Assembly: GCA_945859605.1 (NCBI GenBank)
Contig: OX243811.1
Coordinates: 60,517,116-60,581,115 of the forward strand
Reading direction: 5' to 3'
DNA length: 64,000 bases
Source of the DNA: Lumbricus rubellus
Lineage: Eukaryota; Annelida; Clitellata; Crassiclitellata; Lumbricidae
Position 1 is the first letter of the stretch; every line of letters begins with the position of its first letter. The position numbers and the translations under genes were made by a program. Below the pieces are notes generated by a model. The model was given only the letters and a program-made list of their open reading frames with translations, was not told where the DNA came from and made no database searches. Below, in pieces: positions 53,752 through 64,000 of the stretch.

Positions 53752-56700
53752 GTTTCATTCATTCATTTTTATTTATTGAACCCAAAAAAACATTTTCAAT
53801 TAATGCAGTACATCAATAAACAATTATTAGTAAAACAAATAACACAGCAAATTATATAAAGAGTAACATAGGGTACAAAGGGCACACCTAAAGGGACGGG
53901 TCCCGCTGGTAGGGGCCCATTGGATAAATAAGTAGCTGAGTTAAGAACAGATTGGTAGCTGGACTGAAAATAGAAGATAGATGTCAATTATTTTCTATCA
54001 ACCTTTCTATGTTTAATGTATGGGTACGGATAAGTCTTTTGAATTGTGGGAGGCTTTGTGCAGTTTGGATGACTTTGGGCAAATTATTCCACACTAGTGG
54101 ACCCTGGTACTGTATAGAAAATTTACGGGTGTTAGTTCTGGCATATTGGCAAATATAGGCACGGTTACTTCTAGTAGTCATTACTGATGATACTGGGGTA
54201 AAAAATGACAAGAAGGCAATAGGTAGCATATTATTGGCATACTTGAACATAAATTCACCTGTTTGGATAAATCTAATTTGCTCAATTTTAAAAATCTTAA
54301 GATCTTCAAAGAGCGGTTTAGTATGTGAGTTAAAAGGTGACTTAGTAATAATGCGGATAGCCTTTCTATGTAGTATGTTTAATGTAGATAGGTGTGTAGG
54401 GTACGTTGAGGACCAGATGAAATTACAATAAGATAGGTAAGGTTGAATTAGGGCATGATATAAGTTCTTTAGTATAAAAGTAGGAAGTAAGTATGAGATT
54501 CTCCTTAATATTCCAAGATTTTTCATGATTTTTTTGGATATTTCATAAGTATGAACATTCCATTTTAAATGCTGGTCAACAAAAACCCCAAGAAACTTAG
54601 AAGATTCCACCTGGGGTATGGGAACGCCATCAATTGATAATCCATGAGCAGTAGCTGGAATAGTTTTTTGATTAGATCTGAAGATAATGTAGTTGGTTTT
54701 ACTAATGTTAAGAGAAAGCTTGTTAGCTTTGAACCAGTCACTAGCAAGAGCTAGTTCCTTGTTAGCTAGATTAATTAGTTGATCATAGGAAGAGTTAGAT
54801 AAGAATGCATTAGAGTCATCTGCAAATAGAATATAACGTAGTAAGGATGATGAGTTAGGTAGGTCATTTATGTAGATTAAGAATAAGAGAGGTCCAAGTA
54901 TAGATCCCTGTGGTACTCCATGTAGGATTAATTTCAGACTAGACAATGAACCATTACATAGGACCTGTTGGGTTCTATCAGTTAGGTAACTCTTAAACCA
55001 TTTGTGAGCAATACCTCTAATGCCATAATGTTGTAATTTTTCCAGGAGTATTTTATGATTCACCGTATCAAATGCCTTGGCAAGGTCAAGGAATATACCT
55101 ATGGAGAATTCATTATTATCAATTGCTTTAGAAATTTTATCTTGTATATCAAGTAAGGACATAGATGTGGAGTGGCCGGATTGAAAACCATGCTGTAGTG
55201 GGTAGAGCAGGTTAATGTGATTTATGTGAGAAAGTAGTCTGTCATACATGATTTTTTCAAATAATTTAGAAAAATAAGGTAAGATCGAAATAGGCCTGAA
55301 GTTAGAAATTTCATTATTATTTCCTATTTTTTGAATTGGCGACACCTTGGCCATTTTAATCTCAGAGGGAACCACTCCATTTATTAAAGAGCAGTTAATT
55401 ATTTCTGCCAGTGGGATAGCTAGGATATCCATTACTTTAGACAATATGCACGGGTCAAGGTCATCCAAGCCAGAGCTATGTGTAGCTTTAAGGGATTTGC
55501 ATATTGAAATAATTTCCATTGGTGAAGTGGGAATAATGGCTAAAGAACTTAACGTAGATGGAGGCAGATAGTCATTGAAAGTTTGATCCACAGGTGGAAT
55601 TTTCTGTGCAAGTGACTGAGCTAATTAAGTAAAGTAAGCATTAAAGTGGTTAGCCATATCATTTGGGACATTTGTCGTTATATCACTAACTTTAAGTTCT
55701 TTTATTACTGTAGTAGGTTTTTCCGTTCTAGTTATGGATTTAATTACCCGCCATGTACTCTTAATGTCATTACTATATTTAGCGAATTCATTCGCATAAT
55801 AAGTTGATTCTACACTATTGCGAATTGCTTTAAATTTATTTCTATACACCGTAAACTTCTTTTTATTTTCATTATTAGGGTGCTTTATATAATTAATATA
55901 AAGTTTTTCCTTTTTTTTAATTGCTCTTAACAATCCCTGGGTCATCCAGGGATGCTGAAATGTGTTTTTCCTAGAACTTTTTTTAGGTTTAAGTGGGAAT
56001 GCTAAGTCGAAATTATGTTTCACTATTTTTATAAAAGAAGAGTATGCATCATCAGTGTTATTTTCTAGACAATATCCCTGCACCAACGACCAGTCCACAT
56101 TAGATATCAAAGATTGAAAGGTAGAGATATTATCATCATTAACAGTCCTTATCATATCAACTTTCCCTAGATTCGAATTGGGATCCGGTAGATTATGCAG
56201 CCATGTCATAACCGGTAGGTGATCAGAGATATCTGTTATTATGATAGCAGATTCGATAATATGTTGAGCTGAGTTTGTAAAGATATTATCTATTAAAGTT
56301 CTTGAGGTGGGAGTGATCCTAGTAGGTCGGAGAATCAGTGGGAGAAAGTAGTGAGCCATCATAAGTTCAAAGTAATCATTGGAAGGTGAGTGGGAGGTTA
56401 TTGACAGCAGATCAACATTAAAATCACCCGTGATGAAGATTCTTTTCCTTTTATATATATTGGAAGTCAAGTGATCCAGGAGTAAGGTCAGTTCATTATT
56501 GAAAAGTTCCATGTTTGAGCCTGGAGATCGATACATAACACATAAAACAATGTCTGGACTTTTAGTTTGAGAAATATTTATAAGTTGTAATTCAAAAGTA
56601 CTATAATTATTAGAGTGGTCAATTTTAGAGTATTTAATTCCTTCTCCGATAAAAAACCCCACACCACCACCACGCCCCGTTCTTCTATTTTCATATATAA

Positions 56701-57560
56701 AGGTGTACCCAGGAATGAGATTCGAACTCACTGTAGTGTCAGTTAGCCAGGTTTCAGTGACTGCCAAGATAGATGTAGGTATTTGGTTTAGTAGGCAAAT
56801 TATTTCATCAATTTTAGGTAGTATACTTCTACAGTTAATATGCAATAGAGAAAAAGTATCTTTATAGTCGGTGGAATTTAAGTCAGTGATACTTCTATAA
56901 TTACTACTATAATTCATTAGGTTAGGGAAAAAATTAGCATCAGGGTCAAGATTCTTGTTGTTTAGTAGAGATCTATTAGAGTCATCAGTATCAAATAATT
57001 CAAATTTAGAATTATCCAGAAGGTCAGCTAGTTTTGTGGTAGCAGGGTGTGTCATTATGTCTTGTTCAGTGTTGCCTGAGTGTGTAAGTGTTGACACAGA
57101 AGGTGGAGGGGATTTGCATTCATTACAGTACCAGGGGGTCTCTAACATATTAGTGGCATCAGTTGAGCAAAAGGAGTGTAAGGTCTTCCCACAAAACATG
57201 CAACTAAGCTTATTGACTTCATTAACAATTGAGGACATACATATTGAACAGCAACCAAAATCGGCAGTTTGCCGAGTGTTCATCAATATAAGATACACAA
57301 AAGAACAAAAACTAACATGAACCAAAAATAAACACAAAAAAAACAACAGACAGTCCAATTAGCCGAGCTAAAAACAGACAGTCCAGCAGCCGAAACCATC
57401 GATATAACTCTTTACATTGTCAAACATTCAGATATACATGTAGCAGAGTAAATAAGAAAACACAGAAGGCAACCATAGGTCAGACAGTGCAAGGCAGGTT
57501 AGATAATAAAATGAAGACTCATAGTATCCAAGTTATCAAACATTCAGATATAGCAGAGAA
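53752..57560 (-). mobile_element. Nearly intact non-LTR retrotransposon (LINE)
   Basis: Minus-strand element: presumed 5' region with a near-repeated TCAAACATTCAGATATA phrase (57413 and 57536), one long frame (see next entry), ~230-bp 3' UTR, and a 3' tail of AATAAATAAAAATGAATGAA type at about 53752-53775 instead of a long poly(A). A short tandem tail and an APE-type endonuclease fit the CR1/L2/Jockey-type groups. The exact 5' end and target duplication were not found. Confidence 0.85.
53984..57358 (-). pseudogene. LINE polyprotein: PHD finger - AP endonuclease - reverse transcriptase, one stop
   Basis: A single frame of 1125 codons with one in-frame TAA at 55627-55625 (codon 578). The likely start is the ATG at 57283 (MNTRQTADFGCC). 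Residues ~36-81 form a PHD-type zinc finger (CCSIC, CMFCG, HSFC, WYCNEC). Residues ~170-390 form the APE endonuclease (HINCRSIL, VTETWL, ITGDFNVDL, SDHLPVM). After the stop comes the reverse transcriptase: FRPISILPYFSKLFEKI, FLDLAKAFDTVNH, GVPQGSILGPLLFLIYINDL, and the catalytic FADD box. Apart from the stop there is no frameshift, so the insertion is young or the stop is a sequencing error or read-through site. The stop lies between the endonuclease and RT domains. Confidence 0.92.
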
Positions 57561-60370
57561 ACAAAAGAAACACAACATACAACCTCATATCGAGTATGAC
57601 ATAGATAATAGATCAAGGTCAGCCAATATGCAGGCCATACACAATCATGTTTGCAGCTGATCCACAGACAAACAGCCCTCATGTCCAAATCACCAATGCT
57701 ACTTTGCAGACAGTAGCAGTTACAATTGTAATAATGTTATTCAGTATAATTGCATCACACATTATGTATATTATTTTTAATGAAGCGTGATATCATTTAC
57801 AGTCACTGGGCTATCGAATTACAGAGTAAGATTTTAGACAGTATTATACGCAAGCAATGTGCTGAATAATACAATTATACGTTCCACAGATGAGTCCTAC
57901 TAGGCCTTATAGACAAAAATAGCTCTATACTAACTCTGACTAGACATTATAGATTACAGCAAAACGGACTGCACATCTAATTAACCGAATATGCTTGCTA
58001 TGCATGATATAGGATAGCCTGAGGTTATAAAAAAAGTCTGCAGTGCTGTGCATAGATCACAAAGAAAAGCAATTATAGTTTGCTTGCTAAATTCATAATG
58101 CAAAAAATAACATTTGAACATGACATTATTAATTAACATATTTTAAAGAAAAGTGAGAGATCAACATCAATTTGTGCCTGCTTTGCGTGATGCAAAAAAC
58201 AACCTTAGAAAAGGAAAGAAAGAAAAAATTGTGCATTTATTGGCACAGATAAATGGTGAAATTGTACTCAGCTGCAGAGTAGCCATTGACTGTTGACTGT
58301 TGCAGGGCACCAGACTATTTGAAATAGTGCTCATTTGCATTTAGCCTCGTTCTGGGTTTTAATTATTCATTTGTTTACATGTTATAGCCATCACATGGTT
58401 TTAGTGTCGAAAAAGTAAATTTTTTCCTCATCTAACGAACCTTATAAAATGGAACTTACTTCAAATCTGGTCATCTGTGTTACATATATCAGGACAGAAA
58501 ATAGTATTCTTGCCATACAGATGTTTTTCAGCGATATAATTTGAAGCGATGATGAAGTTTTAATATTTTTTGTGAAAAGACTATGGTGAGGCACCCTTGA
58601 TCCTAGCACGCATGTGCACCCATGATCCCCAGATCAACGGTTCGCACATGAAGAATTATGCATGCAAAGATAATTACTTGTCTGCGTCATTAACTTCATG
58701 CTTCAAAACAATATATCGCAGATGAATTTCTTATAAATAATTTGCAATCTACTGAAAACAGTGTTCAGATATATTAATTGGTCAATCTTTCCTATGGAGG
58801 ACCCTGATCTACAGGATAACCGTAGACTAACAGTTGACTGCAAACAGTAAATTTGATCTGCCTGCCCGTGAGTTTGTTGACTTAATGAAGCAATAAAATT
58901 TGTTTTTAAGAAATAAACATGTAGCCTACTCTCCTGAGGGTGATTCTTAATTCCTGATTGTTCTAAAGTCGGCCTATATAGCTCAAGGCTCACAATGCAA
59001 GGTTTACGATTACGAAGGCTCAAGTCATGTTTTACATTATGCATCTGTTTACGCCATTCTGTTTTGCTGCAAAATTGCATAAAGGTTAACACAAAAGTTG
59101 CTATTTTAGCCCATTAGTATACAGCAGGGTTTTATTCAGATTGCTAGGTTCAAGCCAATTTTAAGTTTTCTTAGTTGGACACAATTTTTTAAAATTTTCA
59201 CCCAAAAACTTCAGTTAATGCATGATTTGTGCTCTGTTTGTTAATTCTACCCTCGCTTTTCTTATTTTGATTAAAATAGCTTGTATAAAAGCATGTTTCA
59301 GTATAGACTATAGAGGATCAAGTGTGCCTACATGGGATCAAGGGTGCCAATATAGGGGATCAAGGGTGCCAACCTGTGGGCACCCTTGATCTCTTTTGGG
59401 TACCTTGACTAAATCTGTAATATCTTTTGTAAATGAAATTTGTTTACAGGATGCTATATCTTGAATGATGCGCAACTTAATTCTCTATAAAATGATACCT
59501 TAACATTTTAAAATAAGAATTATATATTCACTGAAATTTGCAAAAATCTAAAAAGGGGATCAAGGGTGCCCGTTCTCCCCTATTCGATGTTTCTCGTAGT
59601 TAATTTTGGTCAGGCCGATAGCCTACTGTTTCCTAATTTACATTGAATCAATGAATCAATGAATTTTAGTCGAACGACAATGTTTTGGTTCCATCTGATG
59701 ATTTAGGAGATTATTGTGTAATAAACTGCAATTCAAACATGGATTTTAATTAATCTACAATGACATAACAAGAACTCTTATGTGAAATGAAATTATTGAC
59801 TGCAATAACTAAGAAGAAGCTTAGACGTGAACAGTTCTTGCTTTCCAATATACCTCCATACTTTAGGCCTAAAATATACAGTTTATTCATTAAGATCTAG
59901 AACAAACAATCAAATTTTGCTACGACGTCTAATAGCTAGGCTATAAATGTGCAATGCATTAAACTCTGGTCGATTTAAATGAAACCGATATTTGAGACAT
60001 CGAATCTTACAAAGGTGCAACTTTAATTATTATTATTATTACAAAGTTTATCTGTTCAATATACGTAAACAATGCAAAAATTGCATTAAACAATCAGAAA
60101 GTTCGTCAGCGACTGGCCTCGCCTCGCAGTGTACTCTATAGCACGTGGCATCGACCGGTAGGTCTTTACAGTGAACAATCTCAATGTAATACATTATACC
60201 CATCGCAAATTGGACCTAGAATAATTATTGCTTTAGGAGTATTGTCCCAACGAAATATCTGAAACGATCTTCGACTCTTTCGTTTTCAGCAAGTGGCAGT
60301 GTTTTTTAACGTGAAATTATACACAAAATGTGCTGTGCTAAATGGATTTGAGCAATAATTTAGAAGCACT

Positions 60371-60491
60371 TTTGTACAGTTAAAACTAGCAAAAAAGGCC
60401 ATTGTCCTCCGATTGAAAGTAATTTACCATGGAGGATGAGAATGGAAAGAAGAGGTTGTGCAGTTCTAAAAATTCCTTAAAAACAGCACTG
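60371..60491 (+). repeat. Dispersed repeat, copy 2
   Basis: Same order of words as 30037-30160 (copy 1), in the same orientation; ends near TTAAAAACAGCACTGGCA. Confidence 0.7.
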
Positions 60492-60569
60492 GCAAGTAAA
60501 ATTTACCAAATTTATAGGGTGGGTCATTAAAAATGATGAACTAGTAGTGAGTATGAAAGTGGCACAGTC

Positions 60570-61330
60570 ACAGCAGTTGACTTATTGCTGAACTACTTTA
60601 GCCTGCATAGACGGATCAAACGCTAAGTTGCATGTCACTCGCAACTTCCCACTTCTTTTGCCATAAACTTGCATTTGCCCACAGCTGCAACAGCACCACC
60701 GTCAACCTCTACAAGATATAGCCTGCTTATAGACCTTTTCAGGCGGGAACGGTTACCATGGTAAGTGTCCCATGGTGCATCACGTCTCCCGCGTGATTTC
60801 CGTGTGTGGCAAAAGCCTGCATGGTAGGTGGCAAAATTGTTGCCAATTCTTTAAGTAATTTTTAGATGCCATGTAGTCGGGCTGAGGAAATACAATAAAA
60901 AATCGCTTTCCTTTAACTAATATTACGCGTGTAAATCGCTGGATTGTAAAACTTGGGCGTCTAGCTGTCACCGCCGTCCGCCGAAGGCACCCGACTCAGT
61001 TCGATGCATCGATCCTCGATATAGAATCATCAAACGTCCACTTGCAACCCAATACTACCAAGCTTGAATAAATAACGTTCTCTAGCATCCGTAAAATTCA
61101 AGATAAATGGTGGCAATTCAATTTTAAATTAAACACTTTCATTGGTAAATAACACTTTGCCACACAGACCACATCTTTCTTGCCACACACTGATCTTAAG
61201 AAAGATTACAAATATTCGCGCCTGAAAAGGTCTATAGTAGCATAAGGGACGATTGTTCTTACCCTTATTTTAAAATATTATGTAGGCCTACTTACGACAA
61301 TCGGATACACCGGATCACTTTGCACATAAT
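60570..61330 (-). pseudogene. Relic fourth FReD-like exon, split by a MITE
   Basis: The plus-strand order GTTGACTTATTGCTGA (cf. GCTGACTTATTCTGATG in copy C), GCTGCAACAGCACCACCGTC AACCTCTACA (cf. ACTGCAACTATACCACCATCCACCTTT), then after the MITE ATAAGGGACGATTGTTCTTA (cf. CTTAGGCTGATTGTTCTTA) and CTTACGACAATCGGATACAC matches the 3' half of the FReD exons in the same order. Many indels break every frame. It lies about 1 kb downstream of copy C, in the same orientation. No stalk or PAN exon was found for it. Confidence 0.65.
60730..61234. mobile_element. TA-flanked MITE within the relic FReD exon
   Basis: Inverted ends TAGACCTTTTCAGGCG (60730 and complement at 61219-61234) flanked by TA on both sides, 505 bp, no transposase. 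The sequences on either side are adjacent in the intact FReD exons apart from a small loss, which confirms the boundaries. Confidence 0.8.
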
Positions 61331-61768
61331 TATAAAACCTCACAAACACAGAAATACCAGAGAACGTTAAAGGTGCCATTATTGTGACAAAAACGCTAAA
61401 ACCATTTAAGAAAAACCTAGCTATAGCAAAGCTCCTACAGATGGTCGAAGTTATACGTCCAGAAAGTCTGACCAGACATGTCCAATGGTCGGATATGAGA
61501 AGGAACCTGATGGGGTTGAGTTGGAACAGAGGCGCTAGAATATTTGATAAGTCAGAGCAGTGAAGAAGACTCCACAGGACACAGAAGTTTTTTTCAAAAT
61601 AGTAATTGGTAGCCTATCTGTGATATTTAAGCTTACTTACTGCAAGGCACCTGCACTATGGTAAATAAGATGTAGTTTAGTGCAAATGAAGACTGAAAAG
61701 AGTTGAGTAGGCCTAAGAGGTAGCGGATCGTGCTAAAGCGGGATCAGACCAAATTGGGTTGATCGTGC

Positions 61769-62150
61769 GTTGCAACCATAGAGATGTATTATAACTATAA
61801 CGCTAGAGGGAATATCACGCCGCCATATTGGTGTCACTGTCTAACAATATTGCCGACCAATCACACGCGATTTCTTGTGCCAACCAATCACAGGTGATTT
61901 CTCACACCAACCGTCGTTTAAATCGTAGTGACGTATATTAGAAAATTCAAATCTGTTGTAAGACTGTGATTGGTCGGCACAAGAAATCGCCTGTGATTGG
62001 TCGTTTGCACAGAGTTACGTCACTGGCGTGATTACCGTTAATATTATTTAAGGTTGTTTGTAACTTCACATTTCCATGCAGAGGAGATAGGCCATACTCT
62101 CTCTAGCCTATATATTTTATATATATAGCGTACATCTCTATGGTTGCAAC
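61769..62150. mobile_element. MITE with perfect 20-bp inverted ends
   Basis: GTTGCAACCATAGAGATGTA at 61769-61788 and its complement at 62131-62150; 382 bp in all. The middle contains facing copies of GATTGGTYGGCACAAGAAATCGC (about 61855-61880 and 61972-61995). No coding capacity and no clear target duplication. It lies 80 bp from the 3' end of copy C. Confidence 0.75.
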
Positions 62151-62227
62151 GGCTTCCTAAAATTTTACCCGTGGACAATTATAGTGTGTCTGGCTTAGAC
62201 ATACATGTACATGTAAGGCATAATTTA

Positions 62228-63354
62228 TTATAGGCCTATTGGCCGCTGACTTATTCTGATGTAGCTGCGTTTAAGAGTGAGAGTGACTACAAGTACTGAA
62301 TACTTGAATCCACAAGTTGGGACTCCGGTCACCACAACCATTCCCCCATCACTGCAACTATACCACCATCCACCTTTGCAGGCAACCGCCTGGTTGTTGC
62401 AAGGCTGAAGCAGACTGAGTGTTGGCTTAGGCTGATTGTTCTTATCTTTAGTCGTGAATTTGTACTTGCGACTGTCAGGAGCCATCGGATCGGTGCCGAG
62501 CGGAGCACCCGCTACTCCGGAAGCGTAGTACGTGTATCCGGCACTTTCGGAATCCAGGCTGAACGTGTTGTAGGATACGTAGTGCTGCACACCAACGCTG
62601 TCCACCACGTCAGCGCATAGATTCCAGTTGTAACCATTGTTTGTCATACGGTGGGCGTTTTCGTTTCCAATCCAGTATCCGCCGTTGGCGTCAGTGAATC
62701 CGTTCTTATAGGCCAGCCAATCATGGTCCAGTCCAAGACCCTGGTTGATTAGAACCACATAGTTTGGCGTAGCTGGAACAAAGAAGACAGTTGTCTTGCA
62801 TGTCATTCTGTTTTCAATTATTCTTCGAGCATTTTAGGTTTCGCAATTAGCCTATTGCTTAATGAGTTTCTCGTGCATTGGAGGATATTGGAGCGCCTCT
62901 GAGTAGAGCCCTTTAAGTGGCGCTATATAAATCACATAGATAGATAGATTTTGGCATGGCAGTCAACCGGAGTAATAATGATGTTGAAAAAGCAAATCAT
63001 ACTCACAGAGGAAGACGTCGCATGGATTGCCCGCAGCAAGTGTCGGAGGAGGAATGATAGGTAGCCCTGTTGTGCTTTGGACGACTTGAGTCGTGGTCGA
63101 TGTAGGAGGAACAGTGGTCGATGTAGGAGGAGCAGTGGTCGTGGACGTCGTTGAAGGCGGGGATTTGGTTGTGGTCACTGGAGACTTACTACTAAAACAG
63201 CTATAGGCTTCATTTGTTGCACGGGCTGAATTAACTGAGGTTGATGTATCCCTTATTTCTAATGTTGTGTCTAGCGTCATAATATCTGTTGACTCTTTCG
63301 ACGAGGAAACCGAAGCGTCACTGGAAACTGCGAATATTGTAGACGTTTCTTCTG
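62228..63354 (-). CDS. PAN - stalk - fibrinogen-like gene, copy C (3' part)
   Basis: Two exons are visible (minus): 63354-63007 (348 nt, Ser/Thr-rich stalk with TTTAPPTSTTVPPTSTTT and ending IPPPTLAAGNPCD, phase 1 to 1) and 62772-62228 (FReD-like domain: WLAYKNGFTDANGGYWIGN, WNLCADVVDS, KYKFTTKDKNNQPKP, ACKGGWWYSC; stop at 62228). Both frames are open and the phases agree. The stalk exon has exactly the length of copy B's, and the FReD exon reads through where copy B has TGA. The phase-1 start means an upstream microexon and PAN exon are expected beyond 64000; no 31-nt exon is seen up to the window edge. Confidence 0.82.
62880..62950 (+). repeat. L2-type SINE tail in copy C intron
   Basis: GGAGCGCCTCTGAGTAGAGC followed by GTGGCGCTATATAAATCACA and (TAGA)n, on the plus strand, in the intron between stalk and FReD exons. 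It is opposite in orientation to the SINE in the corresponding intron of copy B, so the two insertions are independent. Confidence 0.6.
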
Positions 63355-63599
63355 CTGCATAATACACAGAGAAAAAAGATTCGACAAGGATGTGCAAATT
63401 ATTTAGGCCTAATACACATAAGCTTACGAGACTTTTTAAAATAGGGAGACCTAGGCCTACTGTTAATTCCATAAAACGTCAACGATGAGCTCCATTTATT
63501 TCCAATGAACTTTTGGCATGAGTTTGTCCTTAAATTGCTACACTGATCAACACGTCTTCTAACATTAATTTTATCCTTAACTAATAGACCGACTAGCAG

Positions 63600-63780
63600 T
63601 GTTGTTGAAAGTACCGGGCAAATGTACTTAAGTAAAAGTAAAATGGATTTTAATTAGGCCTACTTAAGTAAAAGTAAAAGTACTCATCACAAATAATACT
63701 GAAGTAAAACTAAAAAGTATCCCCTTCCAATAATACTTTTAAAGTAAAAAGTAAAAGTACCGAGTCTTTCTATAACTCAA
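63600..63780. repeat. AGTAAAAGTA-rich element end
   Basis: The phrases TACTTAAGTAAAAGTAAAA and AAAGTAAAAAGTAAAAGTAC recur here. Such AAGTAAAAGTA repeats are common near the ends of some hAT elements in animals; I see no pair of ends or target duplication within the window. Confidence 0.45.
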
Positions 63781-64000
63781 TCGATTATTAACATTCAAAA
63801 ATACTAAATTCTCGAAATGGTTATCGTTGAGTCCAGTATCCACGCTTCTGATTTATTGTTAGCACAATGCACAGCTGAAGAATAGTTCTGCTGCAGAGAT
63901 GGCAGTGTATCCTGGGTGCTCCACTCATCGAAATATCTATTTTTAGGCATGCAAATTTAAATCAGCTGTTTTAGCTTAGCGTAACGAAACGTTAATTAGC

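Larger units (their letters stand above)
53674..59580. mobile_element. TIR element that hosts an inserted LINE
   Basis: Inverted ends GGGGAGAACRGGCACCCTTG ATCC at 53674 and 59580 (one mismatch in 24), each flanked by TA (53672-53673, 59581-59582). The GCACCCTTGATCC motif is repeated just inside both ends (about 53699; 58590, 59327-59400, both orientations). The LINE at 53752-57358 lies within, starting about 80 bases from the left end; without it the host element would be about 2 kb. A minus-strand 129-codon frame at 58703-59092 shows no transposase motif. Confidence 0.75.

Overview
The window is animal nuclear DNA. It has split genes with GT-AG introns, two conserved animal housekeeping/regulatory genes (TRMT5 and YY1), secreted lectin-like genes, SINEs and LINEs, TIR transposons and long microsatellites. 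The lectin repertoire and repeat landscape suggest a marine invertebrate (a deuterostome or a lophotrochozoan); the sequence alone does not fix the phylum. The octamer TAGGCCTA and its halves are very frequent outside the TRMT5-YY1 block.

Layout. 1-3600: repeats and a broken acidic ORF. 5542-6559: a decayed piggyBac-type transposon. 8078-12696 (+): a four-exon gene for a secreted protein, signal peptide-PAN/apple-Ig-C-type lectin (EPN/WND type), with a large microsatellite and another TTAA-flanked element in intron 1. 15202-18364 (-): TRMT5, three exons. About 21.9-29.5 kb (-): YY1, six exons certain and a seventh proposed; intron 1 holds a decayed LINE with a TIR element inside it. 33754-37557 (-): an intact gene for signal peptide-PAN, a 31-nt microexon, a Ser/Thr-rich stalk and a C-terminal fibrinogen-related (FReD-like) domain. 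45629-49002 (-): a paralogue with the same exons, broken by an in-frame TGA and by a 760-bp hAT-type insertion with an 8-bp target duplication. 62228-63354 (-): the 3' part of a third paralogue, which runs off the window. About 60570-61330: a fourth, relic FReD exon split by a TA-flanked MITE. 51.2-53.5 kb: two abutting fold-back elements. 53.7-59.6 kb: a TIR element that received a nearly intact PHD-endonuclease-RT LINE with a single in-frame stop.

How it fits together. The PAN exon of the plus-strand gene and those of the minus-strand genes are clearly homologous and all end in phase 0. In one architecture the PAN exon is joined to a lectin domain through an Ig exon (phase 0 to 1); in the other it is joined to a stalk and FReD through a 31-nt microexon (also phase 0 to 1). 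The cluster therefore looks like a family of secreted recognition proteins built by exon shuffling, duplicating and decaying in a transposon-rich region next to a conserved gene block. The function (innate recognition) is inferred from domain types, not shown.

Limits. Exon boundaries were read by eye from splice signals and phase agreement. No database search, alignment or structure prediction was run. Identities of repeat families are by terminal features only.
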